Assembly: GCF_025558585.1 (NCBI RefSeq)
Contig: NZ_CP094723.1
Coordinates: 1,302,001 to 1,366,000, forward strand
DNA: 64,000 nt
Direction of reading: 5' to 3'
From: Staphylococcus sp. IVB6214
GTDB lineage: Bacteria; Bacillota; Bacilli; Staphylococcales; Staphylococcaceae
The position numbers and the translations under genes are program-made. Below the pieces are notes generated by a model. The model made no database searches. It saw only the letters and a list, made by a program, of their open reading frames with translations, and was not told where the DNA came from. This document shows positions 12,601 through 21,387 of this stretch, piece by piece; the first letter of the stretch is position 1, and each line of letters opens with the position of its first letter.

Positions 12601-12821
12601 TGGGTCAAATGATCAGTGACATGAATTGTAATACCTAGTAATGCTTTTATCCCCGCTTCTTGACACGCATTATAAAATTGAGGAATCCCATACATAACAT
12701 TTAAATCAGTCAATGCAACTGCTGAGTAGCCTGCTGCCTTCACACTTTCAACCGCACTTTTCACCGTCAACGTTGAATTCAGCAAGTCATATGCTGAATG
12801 TATATTCAAATGCGCAACCAT
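9633..12821 (-). CDS. dnaE: DNA polymerase III alpha subunit, DnaE type
   Basis: This is the second replicative polymerase of Bacillota, which extends RNA primers before hand-off to PolC. Its 1062 residues contain an N-terminal PHP domain (about 1-200), the polymerase core with GPGRGSSAGSLVSYLL and the catalytic aspartates of TMPDIDIDFED near residue 350, the IIYQEQIM and YGFPRAHAVSYSKIAYIM motifs, and a C-terminal OB fold. It lacks an internal exonuclease, as expected for DnaE. GAGGTGA precedes the ATG. It follows nrnA by 23 bp and is last in the ytoI-nrnA-dnaE operon. Confidence 0.97.
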   Translation of the reverse strand: MVAHLNIHSAYDLLNSTLTVKSAVESVKAAGYSAVALTDLNVMYGIPQFYNACQEAGIKALLGITIHVTDHLTQREAIIIAKNNQGLQRLFKLSTDIKVQHQAEVDVADLPSYVEDTVIIFKNIHDDTIDWLTHLPSSTSVYVDETSSSYDAYPQVWARAAYCAYPKDREALKTLAAIRDNTKVNLIEQQHEPATHIIDVASLKQNQVQDALLSSTDDIAALCDAHIQYHQSLLPEFQTPNGETANEYLWQKLTTALVERQLQSKAYQDRLHYEFDVITRMGYADYFLIVSDLIGYAKDNGILVGPGRGSSAGSLVSYLLNITTIDPLRYDLLFERFLNPERVTMPDIDIDFEDTQREKVIRYVQEKYGEFRVSGIITFGHLLAKAVARDVGRVIGFDESSLSEASKLISMSGQQTLKAAYDFEPFQTFVKRNHMHEKWYELCCQLEGLPRNTSTHAAGVIVNDRPLYESIPLTEGDTGLLTQWTMTEAEQIGLLKIDFLGLKNLTIIHQIIKQVARDRGIHIDIEQIPFDDKDVFAMLSKGETTGIFQLESQGVRDVLKRLQPEHFEDIVAVTSLYRPGPMDEIPTYITRRHDPQQVQYLHPDLAPILSRTYGVIIYQEQIMQIASQFAGFSYGEADILRRAMSKKNRSILESERQHFIDGAAKKGYDNALSGQIFDLILKFANYGFPRAHAVSYSKIAYIMSYLKVHFAPYFYANILTNVINNEDKTAQFIQEAKQHQIKIHAPNINHSQWRYVATREGMYISLGAIKGVGYHSVQAIVGERIENGPFKDFFDFCDRIPNRIRTRRLLEALIFAGALDCFGKNRATLLQSIDLIADTSSEVDQSLIEHFATVKKEYHDTDEMPDEQLSAYEKEYLGFYVSLHPIEKLFLKKQYLGIHRIHKQAVNQPILVTVERSRVIRTKSKGQQMAFLTLNDGQQTIEGVVFPTVFQQLSFKLESQAPYVIHGKFEWRQGQRQIIINQLVPLNTFEAEKLHHIQQIVIRKQLSDEIVHRYLTTNRASIPVSYFDEQSNQMTQIGVIDNQHDHLQSFIQLFEPDDIRLL

Positions 12822-12844
12822 ATTTAGTCACCTCTTTCCAACTT

Positions 12845-13789
12845 TTATACAGCTGTTTGTGCTTTTCCACGCAATGCCGTTGCCAACTGTTCAAATGCTT
12901 CCCAATTATCCACCGAAACACCAGATGCGTTCGGATGACCGCCACCGCCAAAATCAGCAGCAACATCATTTATAACGATACCTTTAGAACGAATACGACA
13001 ACGAATCTCTGCTCCTTCATCAACCGCAAACACCCATACTTTTAAACCCTTCAAATCAGCAATAGTATTCACAAATAAAGACGCTTCTGATGCGCTCACG
13101 TTATATGTTGCCAAGACGTTTTTCGTTATCTTCACAAAACAAAAGCCGTTATCTTCTAATGCAAAGTTTTGAAGCACATAGCCTTGGAAAGGCATGAGAT
13201 GTGGATCCTTCTCACCGAGTTGGTTTAATAGTGCTGTATGTTCAATGTCATATGTTAATAACGCACTGGCAATCGCCATTGTTCTTGGCGTAGTATTATT
13301 GAATAAAAAGCGCCCTGTATCACCGACGATACCTAGATATAATGCTGATGCAATTGACGCATTCATCTGTGACAAACCATCGACAGCTTCAATCATTTGA
13401 TAAATGATTTCACTTGTTGAAGATGCATCAGTATCGACATAATTAATCTCTGCATATTGGTCGACAGGTGGATGGTGATCAATTTTGATTAATGCTTGCC
13501 CTTTGTTAAAACGGTCATCATCAATACGTGGTGCGTTAGCCGTATCACAGACAATAACGAGTGCATCTTTATAAGTTTGATCATCAACTTGGTCGAGCGT
13601 CCCCATAAATGCTAATGATGGTTCCATCTCACCAACTGCAAAAATTTGTTTTTCTGGATACTTCGCTTGTAAGAAACGTTTCAATCCAAATTGTGAACCA
13701 AAAGCATCTGGATCTGGACGTACATGTCGATGGATAATAATTGTTTCGTAGGATTCAATTTTCGAGATTATTTGTTCAAAGGTATTCAT
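12845..13789 (-). CDS. nrnA: DHH-DHHA1 nano-RNase / pAp phosphatase
   Basis: This gene encodes an NrnA-type enzyme that degrades very short oligoribonucleotides and hydrolyses 3'-phosphoadenosine 5'-phosphate. Metal-binding motifs are [13 protein letters not shown] (residue about 20), [12 protein letters not shown] and the DHH signature KIDHHPP near residue 103. The C-terminal DHHA1 motif is [10 protein letters not shown] near residue 285. Its 314 residues fit the family. The start has TAGGAGGAG 5 bases upstream, 10 bp after the CBS gene, so the two are co-transcribed. Confidence 0.93.
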   Translation of the reverse strand: MNTFEQIISKIESYETIIIHRHVRPDPDAFGSQFGLKRFLQAKYPEKQIFAVGEMEPSLAFMGTLDQVDDQTYKDALVIVCDTANAPRIDDDRFNKGQALIKIDHHPPVDQYAEINYVDTDASSTSEIIYQMIEAVDGLSQMNASIASALYLGIVGDTGRFLFNNTTPRTMAIASALLTYDIEHTALLNQLGEKDPHLMPFQGYVLQNFALEDNGFCFVKITKNVLATYNVSASEASLFVNTIADLKGLKVWVFAVDEGAEIRCRIRSKGIVINDVAADFGGGGHPNASGVSVDNWEAFEQLATALRGKAQTAV

Positions 13790-13799
13790 TTTTCTCCTC

Positions 13800-15107
13800 C
13801 TAATGGTCTAATAATTGGCACATAATCAAAGCTTTCGCAACAGGCGCTTGATTACTTTGCATTGTAACTTCTACTTTTGCAAAGTTACGACCCATATCTA
13901 AAATTTGATATTGTACTTCTATTTCACTTTCAATTTGGACAGTTTTGATATAAAAGATATTTAAACTTTCAATCATGACTTCCACTTTTTTATTTTTTCT
14001 CATGACAGATCGGATGGTTTCTTCAATAATTGCAACAGATACGGATTTGCTTAAAGTTCCAAACTGATTGGATAGTTGTGGGGTGATTTCAACGAATATT
14101 TGGTGGTTTCTAATCTCGATATGTTTTGCCACTTGATCATTAATCGTTTCGCCTACTTGTGGCTGTCTACCAACGACTTGCATTGCTTTTAGCACATCTT
14201 CTCGTGAAATGACGCCTAGCAACTCACGATCGACGCCTGTAACGGGAAGCAGCTCTATTCCTTCCCAGATCATAAGATGCGCACAACTTGCGACAGTTGT
14301 GTGCAACTGTACACTGATCGCCGGCTTCGTCATAACTTGTGAGATGACCTCATCCGCATCACGATTAATAATGTCCTTACTCGTAATCAACCCGGTTAAA
14401 CGCACTTGTGAGTCGACAACAGGAAAGCGAGAATGTCCCGATTCACTCGACTTATTGCGCACATCATTCACGGTCAAAGCTTCCATCAAATATGATGTTT
14501 CTTCAATTGGAATCACGATATCTTCCACAACTAAGATTTCTTTCTTAATCATTTTATTGTACATTGCACGGTTGATCATATTTGCAACCATAAATGTATC
14601 ATAGTTTGATGAAATAATTGGCAGTTCTTTTTCGTCAGCCATTCGTTTAATTTCACTCGTTGTATCAAAGCCACCTGTAATTAAAACAGCACTTCCCTTC
14701 TCTAGTGCTGCCTTTTGTACGTCTACCCTATTCCCAACTATGAGCAATGTATTCTTTGATACATAATTGACAACATTGTTCACTTCCATAGCACCTATCG
14801 CAAACTTCGTCAATGTTTTAAATTGTCCGGAGCGTCCCCCAATAAAGTGACCGTCTATAATTTTTGCAATTTCACCAAATGTTAAGTTGTCCATATGTTG
14901 TCGTGCTTTTCGTTCGATTCGGACAGTCCCGACACGGTCAATTGTTGCGACAAGTCCTCTCTGACCTGCATCCTTGATTGCTCGATAGGCTGTCCCTTCA
15001 GAAACATCTAGATATTTCGCTATTTTACGCACAGAGATTTTTTGACCGACCGTCAAATTTTCAATGTGCTTGATAATTTGTTCATGCTTTGTCATTAAAT
15101 CATTCAC
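13800..15107 (-). CDS. CBS-DRTGG-hotdog regulatory protein (YtoI-like)
   Basis: This protein matches the YtoI architecture: an N-terminal winged helix (about residues 10-65, with [23 protein letters not shown]), a DRTGG domain (about 75-185), two CBS motifs (about 195-310) and a C-terminal hotdog fold (about 330-430). The layout suggests an adenine-nucleotide-sensing regulator, possibly of c-di-AMP or pAp metabolism given nrnA downstream; its exact role is unknown. An alternative start at 15095 (MTKHEQ) is possible, as AAGGTG lies upstream of both. Confidence 0.8.
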   Translation of the reverse strand: MNDLMTKHEQIIKHIENLTVGQKISVRKIAKYLDVSEGTAYRAIKDAGQRGLVATIDRVGTVRIERKARQHMDNLTFGEIAKIIDGHFIGGRSGQFKTLTKFAIGAMEVNNVVNYVSKNTLLIVGNRVDVQKAALEKGSAVLITGGFDTTSEIKRMADEKELPIISSNYDTFMVANMINRAMYNKMIKKEILVVEDIVIPIEETSYLMEALTVNDVRNKSSESGHSRFPVVDSQVRLTGLITSKDIINRDADEVISQVMTKPAISVQLHTTVASCAHLMIWEGIELLPVTGVDRELLGVISREDVLKAMQVVGRQPQVGETINDQVAKHIEIRNHQIFVEITPQLSNQFGTLSKSVSVAIIEETIRSVMRKNKKVEVMIESLNIFYIKTVQIESEIEVQYQILDMGRNFAKVEVTMQSNQAPVAKALIMCQLLDH

Positions 15108-15337
15108 ACCTTTTCATATTGAACGCAATCGAACAGAACACGCGTTAAGATGGTACGACGCCCCCAAAATATTTTTATAACGATCATGATACATACCTTA
15201 TCTATTATAACTTTTTTCGTTCTATTTTTGCACCTTTATACGTCTTATCATATATACAGATTCTCTGGAAAATTCCTTTGAATGCATGGCATTTTAATAG
15301 GATATTGTTTACACTAGAGTTAGGGAGGTTGATTGAG

Positions 15338-15751
15338 ATGCATAAAAATATACTACTCGCAGTCGACACAGATTTGAAAAATGCCAAAGCACTACAAGAA
15401 GTTGTAAAACTTTCAGGAGAAGGAACGACAGTTACATTGTTAAACGTCATCGGCGAACAAGATGCACAAGCGTCTGTTAAAATGGGGACACACATCAGTG
15501 AATTAGAATCAATTCGTCATGAAAAAATGGCACCGACTCGTGAAACATTAGAATCTAACAAAGTCACATATGAAGAGATTTTAGAACGTGGCAACCCAAA
15601 AGACAAAATTGTCGAATACGCGAATAGCGGCAAATACGACATTGTCGTTTTAAGCAACCGCAAAGCAGAGGAAAATAAAAAGTTTGTTTTAGGCAGTGTC
15701 AGTCACAAAGTCGCAAAACGTGCGAAGATCCCTGTATTAATCGTTAAATAA
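15338..15751 (+). CDS. Universal stress protein, UspA family (copy 1)
   Basis: This 137-residue cytosolic protein has one Usp domain. The N-terminal MHKNILLAVDTD strand and the C-terminal GSVSHKVAKRAKIPVLIVK match the ATP-binding subclass signature G-x2-G-x9-G-(S/T) only partly: GSVS is kept but the preceding glycine spacing is not clear. The ATG at 15338 is chosen because GGGAGG lies 9 bases upstream; longer frames lack one. It is monocistronic and converges on the UPF0173 gene across a shared terminator. Confidence 0.85.
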   Translation: MHKNILLAVDTDLKNAKALQEVVKLSGEGTTVTLLNVIGEQDAQASVKMGTHISELESIRHEKMAPTRETLESNKVTYEEILERGNPKDKIVEYANSGKYDIVVLSNRKAEENKKFVLGSVSHKVAKRAKIPVLIVK

Positions 15752-15756
15752 TTAAC

Positions 15757-15799
15757 AAAGTGAGCCTATCAAGTTAAATCATTGACAGGCTCACTTTTT
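15757..15799. terminator. Bidirectional terminator between usp and UPF0173 gene
   Basis: AAAGTGAGCCT...AGGCTCACTTTTT forms an 11-bp stem with TCAA/TTGA extending it. It sits between two converging genes and has A and T tracts on either side. Confidence 0.85.
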
Positions 15800-15815
15800 C
15801 ATATATAGACAGCTA

Positions 15816-16505
15816 TTAAAATTTTACCGCTTCACCCGGTTTTAATATTTGAACTTCTCCACTCGTTACTGCTGATTTGAAGTCTTCTGGATTTTGTTCG
15901 ATCAGCGGGAATGTATCATAATGAATAGGCACTGTTACATTCGGCTGAATAAAGTGATTAATCGCATAACTTGCATCTTCAATACCCATTGTAAAGTTAT
16001 CACCAATTGGAATGAAACATACATCAACAGGATGACGGTCTGCAATAAGTTTCATATCACTGAATAATGCAGTATCGCCAGTATGATAGATTGTTTTCCC
16101 TTCTAATTCTAAGATGACGCCCATTGGCATACCTAAATAGACAGGTACACCATTATCATCTAGTAAACTTGAACTATGGAATGCTTGAACAAACTTCAAT
16201 TTACCAAAATCAAACTGCCACTGTCCGCCAATATTCATCGGATGTACATTTTCAATTCCTTTTGCAGTCGACAAATAATTGGCAATTTCAGCTGTTGAAA
16301 TAACTGTTGCACCTGTTCTTTTCGCAAGTGATAATGTATCACCGAAATGATCTTCGTGGCCATGTGTTAAAATGATATAATCCACTTCTAATGTATCCGC
16401 ATTAAGATCACTCAAATCATTTCCTGAAATAAATGGATCAATAATCCCCTTTTTCCCTTTTGCTTCGAAATAAACTGTTGATTGTCCATGAAAAGATAAT
16501 TTCAT
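15816..16505 (-). CDS. UPF0173 metallo-beta-lactamase-fold hydrolase
   Basis: This 229-residue protein belongs to the YtkL/UPF0173 family of metal-dependent hydrolases. The zinc-binding motif [10 protein letters not shown] lies near residue 48, and further histidines ([20 protein letters not shown]) complete a binuclear site. The substrate is unknown. AAGGAGG precedes the ATG at 16505. It is divergent from the adjacent peptidase gene, with a 130-bp promoter region between them. Confidence 0.9.
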   Translation of the reverse strand: MKLSFHGQSTVYFEAKGKKGIIDPFISGNDLSDLNADTLEVDYIILTHGHEDHFGDTLSLAKRTGATVISTAEIANYLSTAKGIENVHPMNIGGQWQFDFGKLKFVQAFHSSSLLDDNGVPVYLGMPMGVILELEGKTIYHTGDTALFSDMKLIADRHPVDVCFIPIGDNFTMGIEDASYAINHFIQPNVTVPIHYDTFPLIEQNPEDFKSAVTSGEVQILKPGEAVKF

Positions 16506-16637
16506 CGTGTCATCCTCCTTTTAATCTACTCAATGTAACTATACCACGTGACCGATACGAATACACATCGTTCCTTGTTTGAATTTTAAGAATAAGTCGC
16601 TTACAATTAAGAATGACAGAGACTAAGGAGGATAACC

Positions 16638-17693
16638 ATGACAAAAATTGAACAACTCACACAAACACTCCAAAAACAACAAGCGGATGCTGCATGGGTG
16701 TCAGACCCTATCAACATCTTCTATCTTACAGGTTTTAAGAGTGAACCCCACGAACGTCTATTTGCGTTACTCGTGACGAAAGATGGTGCACAGACTCTAT
16801 TCGTTCCACAATTAGATGTTGAAGAAGTGAAAGCCTCTCCATACGAAGGTGATATCATCGGCTATCTCGATACAGAGAACCCTTATGCCAAACATTCAGC
16901 TCAATATCCGAAAATGCTCATTGAAGAAACACATCTAACTGTTAAACGCGCACGAGAACTAGAAACTGAGTTCGGTGTACAATCATTTGATGCATTAGAC
17001 CTTACATTGAAGTCATTGAGAAATGTAAAAACAGATACAGAGATAACAGCAATGCGCCGTGCTGCTGAATTAGCTGACAAATGCGTAGAAATTGGTGTGG
17101 CATACTTAAAACCAGGTGTTACTGAACGTGAGGTCGTCAACCACATCGAGAACGAAATCAAAAAACACGGTGTTAGTGAGATGAGTTTCGATACGATGGT
17201 CTTATTCGGTGATCACGCTGCTGCACCACATGGAACACCGGGTGACAGATCACTACAAAACGATGAATATGTATTATTCGACTTAGGTGTTATTTACGAC
17301 CACTACTGCAGTGACATTACACGTACCATCGCATTCGGCCAACCAAGTGATGAAGCCAAACGTATCTACAATGTCGTAAAAGAAGCTGAACAAGCTGCCA
17401 TCGATGCCATTAAACCAGGTGTCACGATTCGAACACTTGATGAAATTGCACGTGGTGTCATTGAAGAAGCGGGATACGGTGAATATTTCCCGCATCGCTT
17501 AGGACATGGCTTAGGCCTTGAAGCACACGAATATCAAGATGTGTCAAATACGAATGATAATCTTTTAGAAGCAGGTATGGTTATTACAATTGAACCTGGT
17601 ATTTACGTGCCAAACGTTGCAGGTGTTCGTATTGAAGATGATATTCTTGTAACTGCAGATGGCTACGAAAGCTTATCACACTATCCTAAATAA
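16638..17693 (+). CDS. Xaa-Pro dipeptidase/aminopeptidase (M24B)
   Basis: This cytosolic metallopeptidase removes residues N-terminal to proline and helps recycle peptides. The 351 residues contain a creatinase-like N domain (1-125) and a pita-bread catalytic domain. Metal ligands are visible in [18 protein letters not shown] (two aspartates), [13 protein letters not shown] (histidine), TIEPGIY and VRIEDD (glutamates). AAGGAGG lies 6 bases before the ATG. It resembles PepQ/YkvY-type enzymes of Bacillota; whether it is a dipeptidase or aminopeptidase cannot be told. Confidence 0.92.
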   Translation: MTKIEQLTQTLQKQQADAAWVSDPINIFYLTGFKSEPHERLFALLVTKDGAQTLFVPQLDVEEVKASPYEGDIIGYLDTENPYAKHSAQYPKMLIEETHLTVKRARELETEFGVQSFDALDLTLKSLRNVKTDTEITAMRRAAELADKCVEIGVAYLKPGVTEREVVNHIENEIKKHGVSEMSFDTMVLFGDHAAAPHGTPGDRSLQNDEYVLFDLGVIYDHYCSDITRTIAFGQPSDEAKRIYNVVKEAEQAAIDAIKPGVTIRTLDEIARGVIEEAGYGEYFPHRLGHGLGLEAHEYQDVSNTNDNLLEAGMVITIEPGIYVPNVAGVRIEDDILVTADGYESLSHYPK

Positions 17694-17746
17694 GTTTGTC
17701 AAATACGGTTAAATCTTAATATTTGAATAGAATGTCCATCATTCAC

Positions 17747-17785
17747 AAAAAGATCCTACAACTATCAAAAGTTGTAGGATCTTTT
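17747..17785. terminator. Bidirectional terminator between peptidase gene and ald
   Basis: AAAAGATCCTACAACT pairs perfectly with AGTTGTAGGATCTTTT around a 7-base loop, between two converging genes. Confidence 0.9.
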
Positions 17786-17789
17786 GTTA

Positions 17790-18905
17790 TTATGATAAAA
17801 CATCAACCACTGGTGTATATTCACGATTGAATGCTTCAGCAACTGCTTTGTTTGTCACTAAGCCATTGAATGTGTTCAAGCCGTGTGATAATGGTTCGTT
17901 ATCGATCAATGCTTGTTTGTATCCTTTGTTGGCAAGTTGTAGTGCGTATGGTAATGTCGCATTGTTCAAGCCAATTGTAGAAGTACGTGGTACCGCACCC
18001 GGCATGTTCGCAACTGCATAGTGAACCACACCGTGTTTAATATAAGTTGGATCGTCATGCGTTGTGATTTTATCTGTTGTTTCGAAAATACCACCTTGGT
18101 CGATTGCGATATCAACAATCACTGACCCCGGTCTCATCTGTTTAATCATATCTTCAGAAACAAGTGTTGGCGCTTTAGCACCTGGAATCAATACAGCACC
18201 AATGACAAGATCACTTTGTTTCACATTTTCTTCAATATTTAATGGATTTGACATGATTGTATGTACACGTCCATCAAATAAATCTTCTAATTCTTGTAAG
18301 CGTTTGGCATTAACATCAAGAATTGTTACATCTGCCCCAAGACCGAGAGCAATCTTCGCTGCATTCGTACCTGCTTGACCGCCACCGATAATTGTAACTT
18401 TTCCTTTTTGAACGCCTGGAATACCACCTAATAAAATTCCCATACCACCGTTGAATCTTTGTAAGAATTGCGCACCGATCTGTGCAGACATACGCCCTGC
18501 AACTTCACTCATCGGCGTTAATAATGGTAATGAACGATCTGGTAATTGGACTGTTTCGTATGCAATTGAGATGACTTTTTTCTCAACTAACGCCTCAGTC
18601 AGTTCTGGTTCATTAGCTAGATGTAAATATGTGAATAAAACAAGACCTTCTCTAAAGAAACCATACTCTTCTTCCAAAGGTTCTTTAACTTTTACGACCA
18701 TATCTACGTCCCATGCTTCTGCAGCAGTGTCCACAATTTGCGCACCTACTTCGATGTAATGTTTATCTTCAAAGTAAGATCCCTCACCAGCGCTCTTTTC
18801 TACAAGAACTGTGTGACCTGCTTCTACTAGGGCATGCACCCCACTCGGTGATAAACTCACACGGTTTTCATTATTTTTTATCTCCTTAGGAATTCCAATT
18901 TTCAT
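17790..18905 (-). CDS. ald: Alanine dehydrogenase
   Basis: This enzyme interconverts L-alanine and pyruvate plus ammonia with NAD, allowing alanine use as a carbon source. The ATG at 18905 ([20 protein letters not shown], 371 residues) has TGGAGGTG upstream; the longer frame to 18959 does not. The Rossmann motif [18 protein letters not shown] lies near residue 175, and KVKEPL and the catalytic histidine segment TYLHLA are present. It is divergent from usp copy 2. A candidate cre lies in between at 18945-18958, which fits catabolite repression. Confidence 0.96.
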   Translation of the reverse strand: MKIGIPKEIKNNENRVSLSPSGVHALVEAGHTVLVEKSAGEGSYFEDKHYIEVGAQIVDTAAEAWDVDMVVKVKEPLEEEYGFFREGLVLFTYLHLANEPELTEALVEKKVISIAYETVQLPDRSLPLLTPMSEVAGRMSAQIGAQFLQRFNGGMGILLGGIPGVQKGKVTIIGGGQAGTNAAKIALGLGADVTILDVNAKRLQELEDLFDGRVHTIMSNPLNIEENVKQSDLVIGAVLIPGAKAPTLVSEDMIKQMRPGSVIVDIAIDQGGIFETTDKITTHDDPTYIKHGVVHYAVANMPGAVPRTSTIGLNNATLPYALQLANKGYKQALIDNEPLSHGLNTFNGLVTNKAVAEAFNREYTPVVDVLS

Positions 18906-18944
18906 ACTCCTACACCTCCAACTCAATAATACCTTATGCTTCGT

Positions 18945-18958
18945 TGTAAGCGCAATCA
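18945..18958. promoter_or_regulatory. Candidate CcpA cre site between ald and usp
   Basis: TGTAAGCGCAATCA matches TGWAANCGNTNWCA with one mismatch (A for T at position 10). It is 40 bp before ald and about 78 bp before usp, so either gene could be the target. Confidence 0.45.
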
Positions 18959-19022
18959 TAATGATCCCATTTTTAATTAATTTATGATATAATAATGGTG
19001 AAAAAGGAAAGGGGTTTTTGCT

Positions 19023-19526
19023 ATGCTAATGTATAAAAACATTTTAATCGCAGTCGATGGTTCTCATGAAGCAGAATGGGCATTCAACAAAGCTGTTGCA
19101 GTTGCAAAACGTAACAACGCCAAACTGACTATCATCAATGTCATCGATTCAAGAACTTACACATCTTTTGAAGTATATGATTCTCACTTCACAGAAAAAT
19201 CAAGAACATTCGCTGAGAAATTATTAGACGGATACAAAAAAGTAGCAATCGACGAAGGTGTCGTTGATGTTGAAACTCGCCTAGAGTTCGGCTCACCTAA
19301 GTCTTTAATCCCTAAAATGGCAAGCGAAGAACAACTTGATGTTGACCTTATCATGTGTGGTACATCTGGTCTAAACGCTGTGGAACGATTCATCGTGGGC
19401 TCTGTATCAGAAGCAATTGTTCGCCACGCAACTTGTGACGTACTCGTTGTACGTACTGAGCAAATCCCAGAAAACTTCGAACCAAAAGTAGCAACAGATG
19501 ATTTTTTAAAGGACTTCAACATCTAA
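19023..19526 (+). CDS. Universal stress protein, UspA family (copy 2)
   Basis: This 167-residue Usp-domain protein starts with [18 protein letters not shown] and ends with the full ATP-binding signature [20 protein letters not shown]. That makes it a likely ATP-binding UspA, unlike copy 1. GGAAAGGGG lies 8 bases before the first ATG; an ATG at 19029 is possible. A TATAAT box is visible at 18988-18993. In S. aureus, as I recall, this gene is next to ackA; here ackA is 43 kb away. Confidence 0.92.
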   Translation: MLMYKNILIAVDGSHEAEWAFNKAVAVAKRNNAKLTIINVIDSRTYTSFEVYDSHFTEKSRTFAEKLLDGYKKVAIDEGVVDVETRLEFGSPKSLIPKMASEEQLDVDLIMCGTSGLNAVERFIVGSVSEAIVRHATCDVLVVRTEQIPENFEPKVATDDFLKDFNI

Positions 19527-19536
19527 TTGGAGAAAA

Positions 19537-19561
19537 GGGGCTGGGACATAATTCCCAGCTC
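19537..19561. terminator. GGGGCTGGGACATA hairpin element, copy 2 (usp terminator)
   Basis: GGGGCTGGGA pairs with TCCCAGCTC over a short CATAAT loop, followed by TTTT. It lies 10 bp after the usp stop. Its first 14 bases are an inverted copy of 21354-21367 on the other side of the insertion sequence. Confidence 0.7.
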
Positions 19562-19566
19562 TTTTA

Positions 19567-19615
19567 CAAAAAAGGTCTGATTTAGTGTTTTTCGACACTA
19601 AATTAGACCTTTTTT
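19567..19615. terminator. Hairpin shielding the IS1182 transposase from read-in
   Basis: AAAAAAGGTCTGATTTAGTG pairs almost perfectly with CACTAAATTAGACCTTTTTT. It lies 80 bp before the transposase start, downstream of usp, and would stop transcription entering the element, a common device in insertion sequences. Confidence 0.8.
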
Positions 19616-19694
19616 ATAGATATCATTTAAAAAAATAAAACACTTCCCGTATAATTGTTAATAACCACAAAAACAATGAAAGGAAGTGCCTTAT

Positions 19695-21263
19695 ATGTAT
19701 AAAGAGTATAACATTTCTCAGCTTAGTCTGCCAATTGAAACTGAAATTTCTTTTCCCGAGAGTGATATTGCCCTCATTATTAATAAACTTGTAGAATCTA
19801 TTCCCCAAGAAACTTTTAATCAATATTACAACCATAGAGGTCCTTCATCTTATCATCCTAAAATGATGTTAAAAATCGTTTTATACAGCTATACACAGTC
19901 TGTCTTTTCTGGTAGAAAAATGGAATTTCTACTTAAAGATAGTTGTCGTATGATGTGGTTAGCTCAAGGACAAGTCCCTTCATATCGTACAATCAATCGC
20001 TTTAGAGTTAATCCACACATGATGGATTTTATACAAGTTCTATTTGTGGGTCTTAGAGCACAATTATTAGAAGATAAAGTGATTACAGAAGACGTCCTTT
20101 ATATAGACGGAACGAAGATAGAGGCTAATGCCAATAAATATACTTTTCAATGGCTAGGTAGCACTAAGCATTTTAGTAAAGGGGTTATTGAAAAATCCAA
20201 TGCGGTGTATAAACAATTAATTTCAGAGAAGATCATTCCTGAAATTAAGAGAGAATCTTCTGATGAACTAACAAAAGAAGAATTAAATCGTATTGAGATG
20301 CATTTAGATGATAAAAATGAAACGCTCACTTCTAAAATTGAAGCATCCCAAAGTGTAGAAACGAGAAAGACATTAAGAAAACAAAGAAGTAAAGTTAGAA
20401 AATATAAAAAAGCAATCAAAGATTTTAAAGATCGTAAAATAAAATATGATGAGCAGATGGAAATTTATGGTGACAGAAAAAGCTATTCTAAAACAGATCA
20501 TGATGCGACCTTTATGAGAATGAAAGATGATCATATGAAGAATGGACAATTAAAGCCTGGCTATAATCTGCAGATTGCGACGAACAATCAGTTCATTTTG
20601 GCATTTGGTGTGTATAGTAATCCGGGTGATACGCGAACACTTCCTTCTTTTTTAAAATCAATCAAAGAATTATACGGTGACATTCCAGAGTACATTGTAG
20701 CTGATGCGGGATATGGTAGCGAACAAAACTATACGATGATTCTTGATGAATTCGAGAAAACACCACTCATCACATATAGTATGTATTTAAAAGAGAAGAA
20801 AAGAAAATATAAAAATAATCCGTTCATAACAGCTAATTGGAAATATAATGAAATAGATGACTATTATGTATGTCCGAATAACAAAGAATTGCATTTCAAA
20901 AGTTATAGAAAAAGAAGAGACGGATATGGTTATCAGAGAGATTTCAAATTATATAAATGTGAAGATTGTGTTGGGTGTCCTTTACGAAATGAATGTATGA
21001 AGTACAGAACCAATCCAACTACAACAAAAAGCTTATATAAAAATCCAACTTGGGATTATTTTAAAGCATTCACAAATAAGCAGCTTTCAGATCCAAAAAC
21101 GAAAGGCATCTACAAAAAACGAAAAATAGATGTCGAATCAGCATTTGGAAATCTGAAGGCTAATTTGGGTTTCCAAAGGTTATCAGTTCGCACTCAATCA
21201 AAGGTTGAATGCGAATTAGGAATCGCACTTATGGCAGTAAACATCAGAAAACTAGCCAGATAA
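19695..21263 (+). CDS. IS1182-family transposase
   Basis: This DDE transposase of 522 residues (start MYKEYN at 19695, with AGGAAG 8 bases upstream) resembles the IS1272 type common in staphylococci. The N-terminal DUF772-like region reads HPKMMLKIVLYSYTQSVFSGR. The catalytic residues sit in YIDGTKIEANAN (D at about 138), VADAGYGSEQNY and RKIDVESAFGNLK. A cysteine cluster C-x2-C-x2-C-x5-C lies near residue 430. The frame is intact, so the element may be active. Confidence 0.95.
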   Translation: MYKEYNISQLSLPIETEISFPESDIALIINKLVESIPQETFNQYYNHRGPSSYHPKMMLKIVLYSYTQSVFSGRKMEFLLKDSCRMMWLAQGQVPSYRTINRFRVNPHMMDFIQVLFVGLRAQLLEDKVITEDVLYIDGTKIEANANKYTFQWLGSTKHFSKGVIEKSNAVYKQLISEKIIPEIKRESSDELTKEELNRIEMHLDDKNETLTSKIEASQSVETRKTLRKQRSKVRKYKKAIKDFKDRKIKYDEQMEIYGDRKSYSKTDHDATFMRMKDDHMKNGQLKPGYNLQIATNNQFILAFGVYSNPGDTRTLPSFLKSIKELYGDIPEYIVADAGYGSEQNYTMILDEFEKTPLITYSMYLKEKKRKYKNNPFITANWKYNEIDDYYVCPNNKELHFKSYRKRRDGYGYQRDFKLYKCEDCVGCPLRNECMKYRTNPTTTKSLYKNPTWDYFKAFTNKQLSDPKTKGIYKKRKIDVESAFGNLKANLGFQRLSVRTQSKVECELGIALMAVNIRKLAR

Positions 21264-21289
21264 GTGCTAGTTTTTTAGTAAATAATAAG

Positions 21290-21335
21290 AAAAAAGCCGT
21301 TAAAATCTTAAAAAAGAATTTTAACGGCTTTTTTT
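21290..21335. terminator. Terminator after IS1182 transposase
   Basis: AAAAAAGCCGTTAAAAT pairs with ATTTTAACGGCTTTTTTT around an 11-base loop, about 27 bp after the transposase stop. It is a strong symmetric terminator. Confidence 0.9.
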
Positions 21336-21353
21336 GAAGGGAAATTGAGCGCC

Positions 21354-21367
21354 TATGTCTCAGCCCC
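21354..21367 (-). repeat. GGGGCTGAGACATA element, copy 3
   Basis: On the minus strand this is GGGGCTGAGACATA, one base different from the arms at 19537-19550 and 222-235, and inverted relative to 19537-19550. It lies 20 bp after the ptsG stop codon, where a ptsG terminator would be expected. Confidence 0.6.
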
Positions 21368-21387
21368 TCTCATTTCAAATAAAGTCA

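Larger units (their letters stand above)
19551..21353 (+). mobile_element. IS1182-family insertion sequence (limits approximate)
   Basis: The element consists of one transposase gene with a strong hairpin terminator on each side (19567-19615 and 21290-21335). I could not define terminal repeats or a target duplication. The limits given are the inner edges of two inverted copies of GGGGCTGRGACATA (19537-19550 and 21354-21367). These may be the arms of a hairpin target split by the insertion, or part of the element's own ends. Confidence 0.75.

Noticed and set aside
15205..15495. 96-codon minus-strand frame opposite usp copy 1
   Set aside because: It is a shadow of the usp gene and its promoter, with no ribosome-binding site or family resemblance.
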